From Megachile rotundata (taxonomy: Eukaryota > Arthropoda > Insecta > Hymenoptera > Megachilidae), in contig NW_027473339.1 in NCBI RefSeq assembly GCF_050947335.1, forward strand, positions 124,001-188,000: 64,000 nucleotides of DNA, read 5' to 3'. The position numbers were made by a program, and so were the translations under genes. Positions 51,757-63,592 of this stretch are shown here, one piece after another. Below the pieces are notes generated by a model. The model searched no databases, was not told where the DNA came from, and worked only from the letters and a program-made list of their open reading frames with translations. Positions within the stretch are counted from its first letter, which is position 1. Every line of letters starts with the position of its first letter.

Positions 51757-52310
51757 TTTGTGATCGTGATTGTGTGATGGTGATTGTGTGATTGCGATTG
51801 TGTGATCGTGACTGTGTGGTCGTGATTGTGTGGCCGTGATTGTGTGAATGTGATTGTGTGATTGTGATTGTGTGATGGTGATTGTGATTGTGTGATCGTG
51901 ATTGTGTGATCGTGATTGTGTGATCGTGATAGTGTAATCGTGATTGTGTGATCGTGATTGTGTGGTCGTGATTGTGTGGTCGTGATTGTGTGATTGTGAT
52001 TGTGTGATCGTGATTGTGGGATCGTGACTGTGGGATGGTGATTGTGTGATTATGATTGTGTGATTGTGGTTGTATGATTGTGATTGTGTGATTGCGATTG
52101 TGTGATCGTGACTGTGCGGTCGTGATTGTGTGATAGTGATTGTGGGATTGTGACTGTGGGATTGTGTGGTTGTGGTTGTGCGATTGTGATTGTGTGACTG
52201 TGATTGTGTGATTGTGATTGCGATTGTGTGATTGTGACTGTGTGGTCGTGATTGTGTGATCGTGATTGTGGGATTGTGACTGTGTGATTGTGGGATCGTG
52301 ATTGTGTGAT

Positions 52311-53950
52311 CGTGATTGTGTGATCGTGATAGTGTGATCGTGATGGTGTGATCGTGATTGTGCGATCGTGACTGTGTGGTCGTGATTGTGTGATCGTGAT
52401 TGTGGGATTGTGGCTGTGTGATTGTGTGGTTGTGGTTGTGTGATTGTGATTGTGTGACTGTGATTGTGTGATTGTGATTGTGGGATTGTGATTGCGATTG
52501 TGTGATCGCGATTGTGATCGCGATTGTGTGATCGCGATTGTGTGATCGCGATTGTGTGATCGCGATCGTGTGATCGCGATTGTGTGATCGCGATTGTGTG
52601 ATCGCGATTGTGTGATCGCGATTGTGTGATCGTGATTGTGTGGTCGTGATTGTGGGATTGTGTGATTGTGATTGTGATTGTGTGATTGTGATTTTGTGAT
52701 TGTGATTTTGTGATTGTGATTTTGTGATTGTGATTGTGTGATTGTGATTGTGTGATTGTAATTGTGTGATTGTGATTGTGTGATCGTGATCGTGTGGTCG
52801 TGATTGTGTGATCGTGATTGTGGGATTGTGACTGTGTGATTGTGTGATTGTGATTGTGTGACTGTGATTGTGTGATTGTGATTGTGGGATTGAGATTGTG
52901 TGATTGTGATTGTGTGATCGTGACTGTGATTGTGTGATTGTGATTGTGTGACTGTATGATTGTGATTGTGATTGTGTGACTGTGATTGTGTGATCGTGAT
53001 AGTGTGATCGTGATCGTGTGATTGTGATCGTGTGATTGTGATCGTGTGATTGCGATCGTGTGATTGTGATCGTGTGATTGCAATCGTGTGATTGCGATCG
53101 TGTGATTGCGATCGTGTGATTGCGATTGTGTGATTGTGATTGTGTGATTGTGATTGTGGGATTGTGATTGTGTGATTGTGATTGTGTGATCGTGACTGTG
53201 ATTGTGTGATTGTGATTGTGATTGTGATTGTGATTGTGATTGTGATTGTGTGACTGTGTGATTGTGATTGTGTGATTGTGATTGTGTGATCGTGATTGTG
53301 GGATCGTGACTGTGGGATGGTGATTGTGTGATAATGATTGTGTGATTGTGGTTGTATGATTGTGATTGTGTGATTGCGATTGTGTGATCGTGACTGTGCG
53401 GTCGTGATTGTGTGATAGTGATTGTGGGATTGTGACTGTGGGATTGTGTGGTTGTGGTTGTGCGATTGTGATTGTGTGACTGTGATTGTGTGATTGTGAT
53501 TGCGATTGTGTGATTGTGACTGTGTGGTCGTGATTGTGTGATCGTGATTGTGGGATTGTGACTGTGTGATTGTGTGATCGTGATTGTGTGATCGTGATTG
53601 TGTGATCGTGATTGGGTGATCGTGATTGGGTGATCGTGATTGTGGGATTGTGACTGTGCGATTGTGTGATTGTGATTGTGTGACTGTGATTGTGTGATCG
53701 TGATTGTGTGATCGTGATAGTGTGGTCGTGATTGTGTGATCGTGATTGTGTGGTCGTGATTGTGTGGTCGTGATTGTGTGATCGTGATTGTGGGATTGTG
53801 ACTGTGTGATTGTGTGATTGTGATTGTGTGACTGTGATTGTGTGATTGTGATTGTGGGATTGAGATTGTGTGATTGTGATTGTGTGATCGTGACTGTGAT
53901 TGTGTGATTGTGATTGTGTGACTGTGTGATTGTGATTGTGATTGTGTGAC
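52311..53950 (+). repeat. 1.6-kb repeat, copy 1
   Basis: Offset of exactly 1640 bp to copy 2, supported by four markers: TGGCTGTG (52411 and 54051), an ATCGCGATCGTG change (about 52561 and 54201), GATTGCAATCG (53081 and 54721) and GGATCGTGAC (53301 and 54941). About 128 bp near 53371-53498 are absent from copy 2. The left edge is approximate. Confidence 0.85.
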
Positions 53951-55462
53951 TGTGATAGTGTGATCGTGATAGTGTGATCGTGATGGTGTGATCGTGATTG
54001 TGTGATCGTGACTGTGTGGTCGTGATTGTGTGATCGTGATTGTGGGATTGTGGCTGTGTGATTGTGTGGTTGTGGTTGTGTGATTGTGATTGTGTGACTG
54101 TGATTGTGTGATTGTGATTGTGGGATTGTGATTGCGATTGTGTGATCGCGATTGTGATCGCGATTGTGTGATCGCGACTGTGTGATCGCGATTGTGTGAT
54201 CGCGATCGTGTGATCGCGATTGTGTGATCGCGATTGTGTGATCGCGATTGTGTGATCGCGATTGTGTGATCGTGATTGTGTGGTCGTGATTGTGGGATTG
54301 TGTGATTGTGATTGTGATTGTGTGATTGTGATTTTGTGATTGTGATTTTGTGCTTGTGATTTTGTGATTGTGATTGTGTGATTGTGATTGTGTGATTGTA
54401 ATTGTGTGATTGTGATTGTGTGATCGTGATTGTGTGGTCGTGATTGTGTGATCGTGATTGTGGGATTGTGACTGTGTGATTGTGTGATTGTGATTGTGTG
54501 ACTGTGATTGTGTGATTGTGATTGTGGGATTGAGATTGTGTGATTGTGATTGTGTGATCGTGACTGTGATTGTGTGATTGTGATTGTGTGACTGTGTGAT
54601 TGTGATTGTGATTGTGTGACTGTGATTGTGTGATCGTGATAGTGTGATCGTGATCGTGTGATTGTGATCGTGTGATTGTGATCGTGTGATTGCGATCGTG
54701 TGATTGTGATCGTGTGATTGCAATCGTGTGATTGCGATCGTGTGATTGCGATCGTGTGATTGCGATTGTGTGATTGTGATTGTGTGATTGTGATTGTGGG
54801 ATTGTGATTGTGTGATTGTGATTGTGTGATCGTGACTGTGATTGTGTGATTGTGATTGTGATTGTGATTGTGATTGTGATTGTGATTGTGTGACTGTGTG
54901 ATTGTGATTGTGTGATTGTGATTGTGTGATCGTGATTGTGGGATCGTGACTGTGGGATGGTGATTGTGTGATTATGATTGTGTGATTGTGGTTGTATGAT
55001 TGTGATTGTGATTGCGATTGTGTGATTGTGACTGTGTGGTCGTGATTGTGTGATCGTGATTGTGGGATTGTGACTGTGTGATTGTGTGATCGTGATTGTG
55101 TGATCGTGATTGTGTGATCGTGATTGGGTGATCGTGATTGGGTGATCGTGATTGTGGGATTGTGACTGTGCGATTGTGTGATTGTGATTGTGTGACTGTG
55201 ATTGTGTGATTGTGATTGTGTGATCGTGATAGTGTGGTCGTGATTGTGTGATCGTGATTGTGTGGTCGTGATTGTGTGGTCGTGATTGTGTGATCGTGAT
55301 TGTGGGATTGTGACTGTGTGATTGTGTGATTGTGATTGTGTGACTGTGATTGTGTGATTGTGATTGTGGGATTGAGATTGTGTGATTGTGATTGTGTGAT
55401 CGTGACTGTGATTGTGTGATTGTGATTGTGTGACTGTGTGATTGTGATTGTGATTGTGTGAC
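53951..55462 (+). repeat. 1.6-kb repeat, copy 2
   Basis: Matches copy 1 at offset 1640 up to about 55010, then at 1512 (108 monomers) after a 128-bp deletion. It matches copy 3 at offset 1512, for example GATTGCAATCG at 54721 and 56233. Confidence 0.85.
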
Positions 55463-56415
55463 TGTGATAGTGTGATCGTGATAGTGTGATCGTGATGGTG
55501 TGATCGTGATTGTGTGATCGTGACTGTGTGGTCGTGATTGTGTGATCGTGATTGTGGGATTGTGACTGTGTGATTGTGTGGTTGTGGTTGTGTGATTGTG
55601 ATTGTGTGACTGTGATTGTGTGATTGTGATTGTGGGATTGTGATTGCGATTGTGTGATCGCGATTGTGATCGCGATTGTGTGATCGCGATTGTGTGATCG
55701 CGATTGTGTGATCGCGATTGTGTGATCGCGATTGTGTGATCGCGATTGTGTGATCGCGATTGTGTGATCGCGATTGTGTGATCGTGATTGTGTGGTCCTG
55801 ATTGTGTGATCGTGATTGTGGGATTGTGTGATTGTGATTGTGATTGTGTGATTGTGATTTTATGATTGTGATTTTGTGATTGTGATTTTGTGATTGTGAT
55901 TGTGTGATTGTGATTGTGTGATTGTAATTGTGTGATTGTGATTGTGTGATCGTGATTGTGTGGTCGTGATTGTGTGGTCGTGATTGTGGGATTGTGACTG
56001 TGTGATTGTGTGATTGTGATTGTGTGACTGTGATTGTGTGATTGTGATTGTGGGATTGAGATTGTGTGATTGTGATTGTTTGATCGTGACTGTGATTGTG
56101 TGACTGTGTGATTGTGATTGTGATTGTGTGACTGTGATTGTGTGATCGTGATAGTGTGATCGTGATCGTGTGATTGTGATCGTGTGATTGTGATCGTGTG
56201 ATTGCGATCGTGTGATTGTGATCGTGTGATTGCAATCGTGTGATTGCGATCGTGTGATTGCGATCGTGCGATTGCGATTGTGTGATTGTGATTGTGTGAT
56301 TGTGATTGTGGGATTGTGATTGTGTGATTGTGATTGTGTGATCGTGACTGTGATTGTGTGATTGTGATTGTGATTGTGATTGTGATTGTGATTGTGTGAC
56401 TGTGTGATTGTGATT
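55463..56415 (+). repeat. 1.6-kb repeat, copy 3 (partial)
   Basis: Follows copy 2 at an offset of 1512 until about 56415. There the hexamer run lengthens and the GGATCGTGAC segment is replaced by a GATCGTGATAGTG unit. It lacks the TGGCTGTG change of copies 1 and 2. Confidence 0.8.
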
Positions 56416-56829
56416 GTGTGACTGTGATTGTGTGATCGTGATAGTGTGATCGTGATGGTGTGATCGTGATTGTGTGATCGTGACTGTGTGGTCGTGATTG
56501 TGTGATCGTGATTGTGGGATTGTGACTGTGTGATTGTGTGCTTGTGGTTGTGTGATTGTGATTGTGTGACTGTGATAGTGTGATTGTGATTGTGGGATTG
56601 TGATTGCGATTGTGTGATCGCGATTGTGATCGCGATTGTGTGATCGCGATTGTGTGATCGCGATTGTGTGATCGCGATTGTGTGATCGCGATTGTGTGAT
56701 CGCGATTGTGTGATCGCGATTGTGTGATCGCGATTGTGTGATCGCGATTGAGTGATTGTGATTATGTGATTGTGATTGTGATTGTGATTGTGTGATTGTG
56801 TGATCGTGATTGTGTGATCGTGATTGTGT

Positions 56830-56934
56830 GACCGTGATTGTGTGACCGTGATTATGTGATCGTTATTGTGTGATTAGGATTCTGTGATCGTGATACTGTA
56901 ATCGTGATTGTGTGATCGTGATTGTGATCGTGAT
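56830..56934 (+). repeat. ATTAGG module, copy 6 (shortened)
   Basis: ATTAGG at 56873. The GATCCTG unit is missing and GTTATTG directly precedes GATTAGG, with GATACTGTAATCG downstream. The copy at 59901 has the same deletion and substitution. Confidence 0.85.
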
Positions 56935-59857
56935 TTTGTGATCGTGATTGTGTGATGGTGATTGTGTGATCGTGATTGTGTGATCGTGATTGTGTGATTG
57001 TGATTGTGTGGTTGTGATTGTGTGATTGTGGTTGTATGATTGTGATTGTGTGATTGCGATTGTGTGATCGTGACTGTGCGGTCGTGATTGTGTGATCGTG
57101 ATTGTGGGACTGTGACTGTGGGATTGTGTGGTTGTGGTTGTACGATTGTGATTGTGTGACTGTGATTGTGTGATTGTGATTGCGATTGTGTGATTGTGAC
57201 TGTGTAGTCGTGATTGTGTGATCGTGATTGTGGGGTTGTGACTGTGTGATTGTGTGATCGTGATTGTGTGATCGTGATTGTGTGATCGTGATTGTGTGAT
57301 CGTGATTGTGTGATTGTGATTGTGTGGTTGGGATTGTGTGATTCTCGTTGGGTGATTGTGATTGTGTGATTGCGATTGTGTGATCGTGACTGTGTGGTCG
57401 TGATTGTGTGATCGTGATTCTGGGATTGTGACTGTGTGATTGTGGTTGTGTGATTGTGGTGGTGTGATTGTGATTGTGTGATTGTGGTTGTGTGATTGTG
57501 GTTGTACGATTGTGATTGTGTGGTTGTGGTTGTGTGATCGTGATTGTGTGATTGTGATTGTGTGATCGTGATTGTGTGATCGTGATTGTGTGATCGTGAT
57601 TGTGTGATGGTGATTGTGTGATTGTGATTGTGTGATTGTGGTTGTGTGATTGTGGTGGTGTGATTGTGATTGTGTGATTGCGATTGTGTGATCGTGACTG
57701 TGTGGTCGTGATTGTGTGGTCGTGATTGTGTGAATGTGATTGTGTGATTGTGATTGTGTGATGGTGATTGTGATTGTGTGATCGTGATTGTGTGATCGTG
57801 ATTGTGTGATCGTGATAGTGTAATCGTGATTGTGTGATCGTGATTGTGTCGTCGTGATTGTGTGGTCGTGATTGTGTGATTGTGATTGTGTGATCGTGAT
57901 TGTGGGATCGTGACTGTGGGATGGTGATTGTGTGATTATGATTGTGTGATTGTGGTTGTATGATTGTGATTGTGTGATTGCGATTGTGTGATCGTGACTG
58001 TACGGTCGTGGTTGTGCGATTGTGATTGTGTGACTGTGATTGTGTGATTGTGATTGCGATTGTGTGATTGTGACTGTGTGGTCGTGATTGTGTGATCGTG
58101 ATTGTGGGATTGTGACTGTGTGATTGTGCGATCGTGATTGTGTGATCGTGATTGTGTGATCGTGATTGGGTGATCGTGATTGGGTGATCGTGATTGTGGG
58201 ATTGTGACTGTGCGATTGTGTGATTGTGATTGTGTGACTGTCATTGTGTGATCGTGATTGTGTGATCGTGATAGTGTGATCGTGATTGTGTGATCGTGAT
58301 TGTGTGGTCGTGATTGTGTGATCGTGATTGTGGGATTGTGACTGCGTGATTGTGTGATTGTGATTGTGTGACTGTGATTGTGTGATTGTGATTGTGGGAT
58401 TGAGATTGTGTGATTGTGATTGTGTGATCGTGACTGTGATTGTGTGATTGTGATTGTATGACTGTGTGATTGTGATTGTGATTGTGTGACTGTGATAGTG
58501 TGATCGTGATAGTGTGATCGTGATGGTGTGATCGTGATTGTGTGATCGTGACTGTGTGGTCGTGATTGTGTGATCGTGATTGTGGGATTGTGACTGCGTG
58601 ATTGTGTGGTTGTGGTTGTGTGATTGTCATTGTGTGACTGTGATTGTGTGATTGTGATTGTGGGATTGTGATTGCGATTGTGTGATCGCGATTGTGATCG
58701 CGATTGTGTGATCGCGATTGTGTGATCGCGATTGTGTGATCGCGATTGTGTGATCGCGATTGTGTGATCGCGATTGTGTGATCGTGATTGTGTGGTCGTG
58801 ATTGTGTGATCGTGATTGTGGGATTGTGTGATTGTGATTGTGATTGTGTGATTGTGATTTTGTGATTGTGATTTTGTGATTGTGATTTTGTGATTGTGAT
58901 TGTGTGATTGTGATTGTGTGATTGCAATTGTGTGATTGTGATTGTGTGATCGTGATTGTGTGGTCGTGATTGTGTGATCGTGATTGTGGGATTGTGACTG
59001 TGTGATTGTGTGATTGTGATTGTGTGACTGTGATTGCGTGATTGTGATTGTGGGATTGAGATTGTGTGATTGTGATTGTGTGATCGTGACTGTGATTGCG
59101 TGATTGTGATTGTGTGACTGTGTGATTGTGATTGTGATTGTGTGACTGTGATTGTGTGATCGTGATAGTGTGATCGTGATCGTGTGATTGTGATCGTGTG
59201 ATTGTGATCGTGTGATTGCGATCGTGTGATTGTGATCGTGTGATTGCAATCGTGTGATTGCGATCGTGTGATTGCGATCGTGTGATTGCGATTGTGTGAT
59301 TGTGATTGTGTGATTGTGATTGTGGGATTGTGATTGTGTGATTGTGATTGTGTGATCGTGACTGTGATTGTGTGATTGTGATTGTGATTGTGATTGTGAT
59401 TGTGATTGTGTGACTGTGTGATTGTGATTGTGTGACTGTGATTGTGTGATCGTGATAGTGTGATCGTGATGGTGTGATCGTGATTGTGTGATCGTGACTG
59501 TGTGGTCGTGATTGTGTGATCGTGATTGTGGGATTGTGACTGTGTGATTGTGTACTTGTGGTTGTGTGATTGTGATTGTGTGACTGTGATAGTGTGATTG
59601 TGATTGTGGGATTGTGATTGCGATTGTGTGATCGCGTTTGTGATCGCGATTGTGTGATCGCGATTGTGTGATCGCGATTGTGTGATCGCGATTGTGTGAT
59701 CGCGATTGTGTGATCGCGATTGTGTGATCGCGATTGTGTGATAGCGATTGTGTGATCGCGATTGTGTGATCGCGATTGAGTGATTGTGATTATGTGATTG
59801 TGATTGTGATTGTGATTGTGTGATTGTGTGATCGTGATTGTGTGATCGTGATTGTGT

Positions 59858-59960
59858 GACCGTGATTGTGTGACCGTGATTATGTGATCGTTATTGTGTG
59901 ATTAGGATTCTGTGATCGTGATACTGTAATCGTGATTGTGTGATCGTGATTGTGTGATCG
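59858..59960 (+). repeat. ATTAGG module, copy 7 (shortened)
   Basis: ATTAGG at 59901. It shares the missing GATCCTG unit and the GATACTG change with copy 6, 3028 bp to the left, so the two descend from one deleted ancestor. Confidence 0.85.
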
Positions 59961-60122
59961 TGATTGTGTGATCGTGATTGTGTAACCGTGATTGTGTGAT
60001 CGTGATTGGGTGATCGTGATTGTGTGATCGTGATTGTGGGATTGTGACTGTGATTGTGTGATTGTGATTGTGGGATTGTGATTTTGTGATTGTGATTGTG
60101 TGATCGTGACTGTGATTGTGTG

Positions 60123-60200
60123 ATTGTGATTGTGATTGTGATTGTGATTGTGATTGTGATTGTGATTCTGATTGTGATTGTGATTGTGATTGTGTTTGTG
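60123..60200 (+). repeat. Hexamer tract, 13 units
   Basis: ATTGTG hexamers with one ATTCTG and a terminal TTTGTG, followed by TGACTGTG. Confidence 0.85.
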
Positions 60201-61000
60201 TGACTGTGTGATTGTGATTGTGTGACTGTGATTGTGTGATCGTGATAGTGTGATCGTGATAATGTGATCGTGATTGTGTGATCGTGACTGTGTGGCCGTG
60301 ATTGTGTGATCGTGATTGTGGGATTGTGACTGTGTGATTGTGTGGTTGTGGTTGTGTGATTGTGATTGTGTGACTGTGATTGTGTGATTGTGATTGTGGG
60401 ATTGCGATTGTGTGATTGCGATTGTGTGATTGCGATTGTGTGACTGCGATTGTGTGATTGCGATTGTGTGATTGCGACTGTGTGGTCGTGATTGTGTGAT
60501 CGTGATTGTGGGATTGTGACTGTGTGATTGTGTGGTTGTGGTTGTGTGATTGTGATTGTGTGATCGTGATTGTGTGATCGTGACTGTGTGGTCGTGATTG
60601 TGTGATCGTGATTGTGGGATTGTGACTGCGTGATTGTGTGATTGCGATTGTGTGATTGCGATTGTGTGATTGCGATTGTGTGATTGCGATTGTGTGATTG
60701 CGATTGTGTGATCGTGACTGTGATTGTGTGATTGTGATTGTGATTGTGATTGTGATTGTGATTGTGTGACTGTGTGATTGTGATTGTGTGACTGTGATTG
60801 TGTGATCGTGATAGTGTGATCGTGATAGTGTGATCGTGATAGTGTGATCGTGATTGTGTGATAGTGACTGTGTGGTCGTGATTGTGTGATCGTGATTGTG
60901 GGATTGTGACTGTGTGATTGTGTGGTTGTGGATGTGTGATTGTGATTGTGTGACTGTGATTGTGTGATTGTGATTGTGGGATTGTGATTGCGATTGTGTG

Positions 61001-61200
61001 ATCGCGACTGTGTGATCGCGATTGTGATCGCGATTGTGTGATCGCGATTGTGTGATCGCGATTGTGTGATCGCGATTGTGTGATCGCGATTGTGTGATCG
61101 CGATTGTGTGACCGCGCTTGTGTGATCGCGATTGTGTGATCGCGATTGTGTGATCGCGATTGTGTGATCGCGATTGTGTGATCGCGATTGTGTGATCGCG
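61001..61200 (+). repeat. ATCGCG tract
   Basis: About 14 units of ATTGTGTGATCGCG with one ACTGTG, one short ATTGTGATCGCG unit and one GACCGCGCTTG change near 61111. It is among the longest runs of the TCGCGA-containing class. Confidence 0.85.
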
Positions 61201-61487
61201 ATTGTGTGATCGTGATTGTGTGATCGTGATTGTGTGATCGTCATTGTGTGATCGTGATAGTGTGATCGTGATTGTGTGATCGTGATTGTGTGGTCGTGAT
61301 TGTGTGGTCGTGATTGTGTGATTGTGATTGTGTGATCGTGATTGTGGGATCATGACTGTGGGATGGTGATTGTGTGATTATGATTGTGTGATTGTGATTG
61401 TGTGATTGTGATTGTGTGATTGTGATTATGTGATTGTGATTGTGATTGTGTGATTGTGTGATCGTTATTGTGTGATCGTGATTGTGT

Positions 61488-61606
61488 GACCGTGATTGTG
61501 TGACCGTGATTATGTGATCGTGATTGTGCGATCCTGATTGTGTGATTAGGATTCTGTGATCGTGATTGTGTAATCGTGATTGTGTGATCGTGATTGTGAT
61601 CGTGAT
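61488..61606 (+). repeat. ATTAGG module, copy 8
   Basis: ATTAGG at 61545. It is the first of six copies in the last 2.5 kb and uses GTGCGATCCTG and GATTGTGTAATCG, the subtype shared with copies 9 and 11 to 13. About 500 bp around it recurs at the copy at 63531 (offset 1986). Confidence 0.85.
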
Positions 61607-62173
61607 TTTGTGATCGTGATAGTGTGATGGTGATTGTGTGATCGTGATTGTGTGATCGTGATTGTGTGATTGTGATTGTGTGATTGTGATTGTGTGATTG
61701 TGATTGTGTGGTTGTGATTGTGTGATTGTGGTTGTGTGATTGTGATTGTGTGATTGCGATTGTGTGATCGTGACTGTGTGGTCGTGATTGTGTGATCGTG
61801 ATTGTGGGATTGTGACTGTGGGATTGTGTGGTTGTGGTTGTGCGATTGTGATTGTGTGGCTGTGATTGTGTGATTGTGATTGCGATTGTGTGATTGTGAC
61901 TGTGTGGTCGTGATTGTGTGATCGTGATTGTGGGATTGTGACTGTGTGATTGTGTGATCGTGATTGTGTGATCGTGATTGTGTGATCGTGATTGTGTGAT
62001 CGTGATTGTGTGATCGTGATTGGGTGATCGTGATTGGGTGATCGTGATTGTGGGATTGTGACTGTGCGATTGTGTGATTGTGATTGTGTGACTGTGATTG
62101 TGTGATTGTGATTGTGGGATTGTGATTGTGATTGTGTGATTGTGTGATCGTTATTGTGTGATCGTGATTGTGT

Positions 62174-62292
62174 GACCGTGATTGTGTGACCGTGATTATG
62201 TGATCGTGATTGTGCGATCCTGATTGTGTGATTAGGATTCTGTGATCGTGATTGTGTAATCGTGATTGTGTGATCGTGATTGTGATCGTGAT
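62174..62292 (+). repeat. ATTAGG module, copy 9
   Basis: ATTAGG at 62231. It lies in the same GTTATTG ... GACCGTG context as copy 8, then is cut short by a hexamer tract starting near 62361. Confidence 0.85.
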
Positions 62293-62360
62293 TGTGTGAT
62301 TGTGATTGTGGGATTGTGATTGTGTGATTGTGATTGTGTGATCGTGACTGTGATTGTGTG

Positions 62361-62474
62361 ATTGTGATTGTGACTGTGATTGTGATTGTGATTGTGATTG
62401 TGATTGTGATTGTGATTGTGATTGTGATTGTGATTGTGATTGTGATTGTGATTCTGATTGTGATTGTGATTGTG
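62361..62474 (+). repeat. Hexamer tract, 19 units
   Basis: ATTGTG hexamers with one ACTGTG and one ATTCTG, followed by TGACTGTG. It lies between two ATTAGG modules, an order not seen elsewhere in the window. Confidence 0.88.
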
Positions 62475-62785
62475 TGACTGTGTGATTGTGATTGTGTGAC
62501 TGTGATTGTGTGATTGTGATTGTGGGATTGTGATTGCGATTGTGTGATCGCGATTGTGTGATCGCGATTGTGATCGCGATTGTGTGATCGCGATTGTGTG
62601 ATCGCGATTGTGTGATCGCGATTGTGTGATCGCGATTGTGTGACCGCGATTGTGTGATCGATTGTGTGATCGCGATTGTGTGATCGCGATTGTGTGATCG
62701 CGATTGAGTGACTGTGATTATGTGATTGTGATTGTGATTGTGATTGTGTGATTGTGTGATCGTGATTGTGTGATCGTGTTTGTGT

Positions 62786-62904
62786 GACCGTGATTGTGTG
62801 ACCGTGATTATGTGATGGTGATTGTGTGATCCTGATTGTGTGATTAGGATTCTGTGATCGTGATTCTGTAATCGTGATTGTGGGATCGTGATTGTGATCG
62901 TGAT
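62786..62904 (+). repeat. ATTAGG module, copy 10
   Basis: ATTAGG at 62843. It is the older subtype, with GTGTGATCCTG and GATTCTGTAATCG as at 15407, 38035, 47067 and 51695, and it is preceded by an ATCGCG tract with the usual GATTGAGTG end. Confidence 0.85.
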
Positions 62905-63007
62905 TTTGTGATCGTGATTGTGTGATGGTGATTGTGTGATCGTGATTGTGTGATCGTGATTGTGTGATCGTGATTGTGTGATCGTTATTGTGTGATCGTG
63001 ATTGTGT

Positions 63008-63126
63008 GACCGTGATTGTGTGACCGTGATTATGTGATCGTGATTGTGCGATCCTGATTGTGTGATTAGGATTCTGTGATCGTGATTGTGTAATCGTGAT
63101 TGTGTGATCGTGATTGTGATCGTGAT
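63008..63126 (+). repeat. ATTAGG module, copy 11
   Basis: ATTAGG at 63065, of the GTGCGATCCTG subtype. It starts 222 bp after copy 10 and 180 bp before copy 12. Confidence 0.85.
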
Positions 63127-63187
63127 AGTGTGATGGTGATTGTGTGATCGTGATTGTGTGATCGTGATTGTGTGATGGTGATTGTGT

Positions 63188-63306
63188 GACCGTGATTGTG
63201 TGACCGTGATTATGTGATCGTGATTGTGCGATCCTGATTGTGTGATTAGGATTCTGTGATCGTGATTGTGTAATCGTGATTGTGTGATCGTGATTGTGAT
63301 CGTGAT
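63188..63306 (+). repeat. ATTAGG module, copy 12
   Basis: ATTAGG at 63245, 180 bp after copy 11, which is the closest spacing in the window. The module lacks the GTTATTG leader. Confidence 0.85.
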
Positions 63307-63473
63307 TTTGTGATCGTGATTGTGTGATCGTGATTGTGTGATCGTGATTGTGTGATTGTGATTGTTTGATTGTGATTGTGTGATTGTGATTGTGTGATTG
63401 TGTGATTGTGATTATGTGATTGTGATTGTGATTGTGTGATTGTGTGATCGTTATTGTGTGATCGTGATTGTGT

Positions 63474-63592
63474 GACCGTGATTGTGCGACCGTGATTATG
63501 TGATCGTGATTGTGCGATCCTGATTGTGTGATTAGGATTCTGTGATCGTGATTGTGTAATCGTGATTGTGTGATCGTGATTGTGATCGTGAT
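63474..63592 (+). repeat. ATTAGG module, copy 13
   Basis: ATTAGG at 63531. It has the GTTATTG leader and a private GTGCGACCGTG change. Its right flank, with GATGGTG and plain 14-mers, matches that of copy 8. Confidence 0.85.

Larger units (their letters stand above)
43217..52310 (+). repeat. Mosaic of variant tracts
   Basis: Gene-free. It contains GATTGCAATCG at about 44327, 46451 and 50347, ATTTTGTG tracts at 43895, 46033, 50237 and 51037, and GCGAGCG tracts near 45368, 49934 and 50956. ATCGCG tracts include 44704-44878. ATTAGG modules lie at 47010-47128 and 51638-51756, a TGATAG cluster near 48395, and the 24-copy perfect tract at 49141-49476. Confidence 0.8.
56416..61487 (+). repeat. Diverged mosaic with two ATTAGG modules
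   Basis: Gene-free. The segment around 56.2-56.95 kb is repeated around 59.25-59.97 kb (offsets 3014 and 3028), including a shared deletion inside the ATTAGG module. Around 57230-57540 several private variants occur (GATTCTCGTTGGG, GTGGTGGTG, GTAGTCGTG). A GATTGCG tract near 60400-60480 and 60640-60705, and an ATCGCG tract at 61001-61200, resemble the left edge of the window. Confidence 0.8.

Noticed and set aside
61488..63592. TTAGG in the recurrent module as arthropod-type telomere repeat
   Set aside because: TTAGG occurs singly, once per 119-bp module, never in tandem. The surrounding sequence is the satellite monomer.
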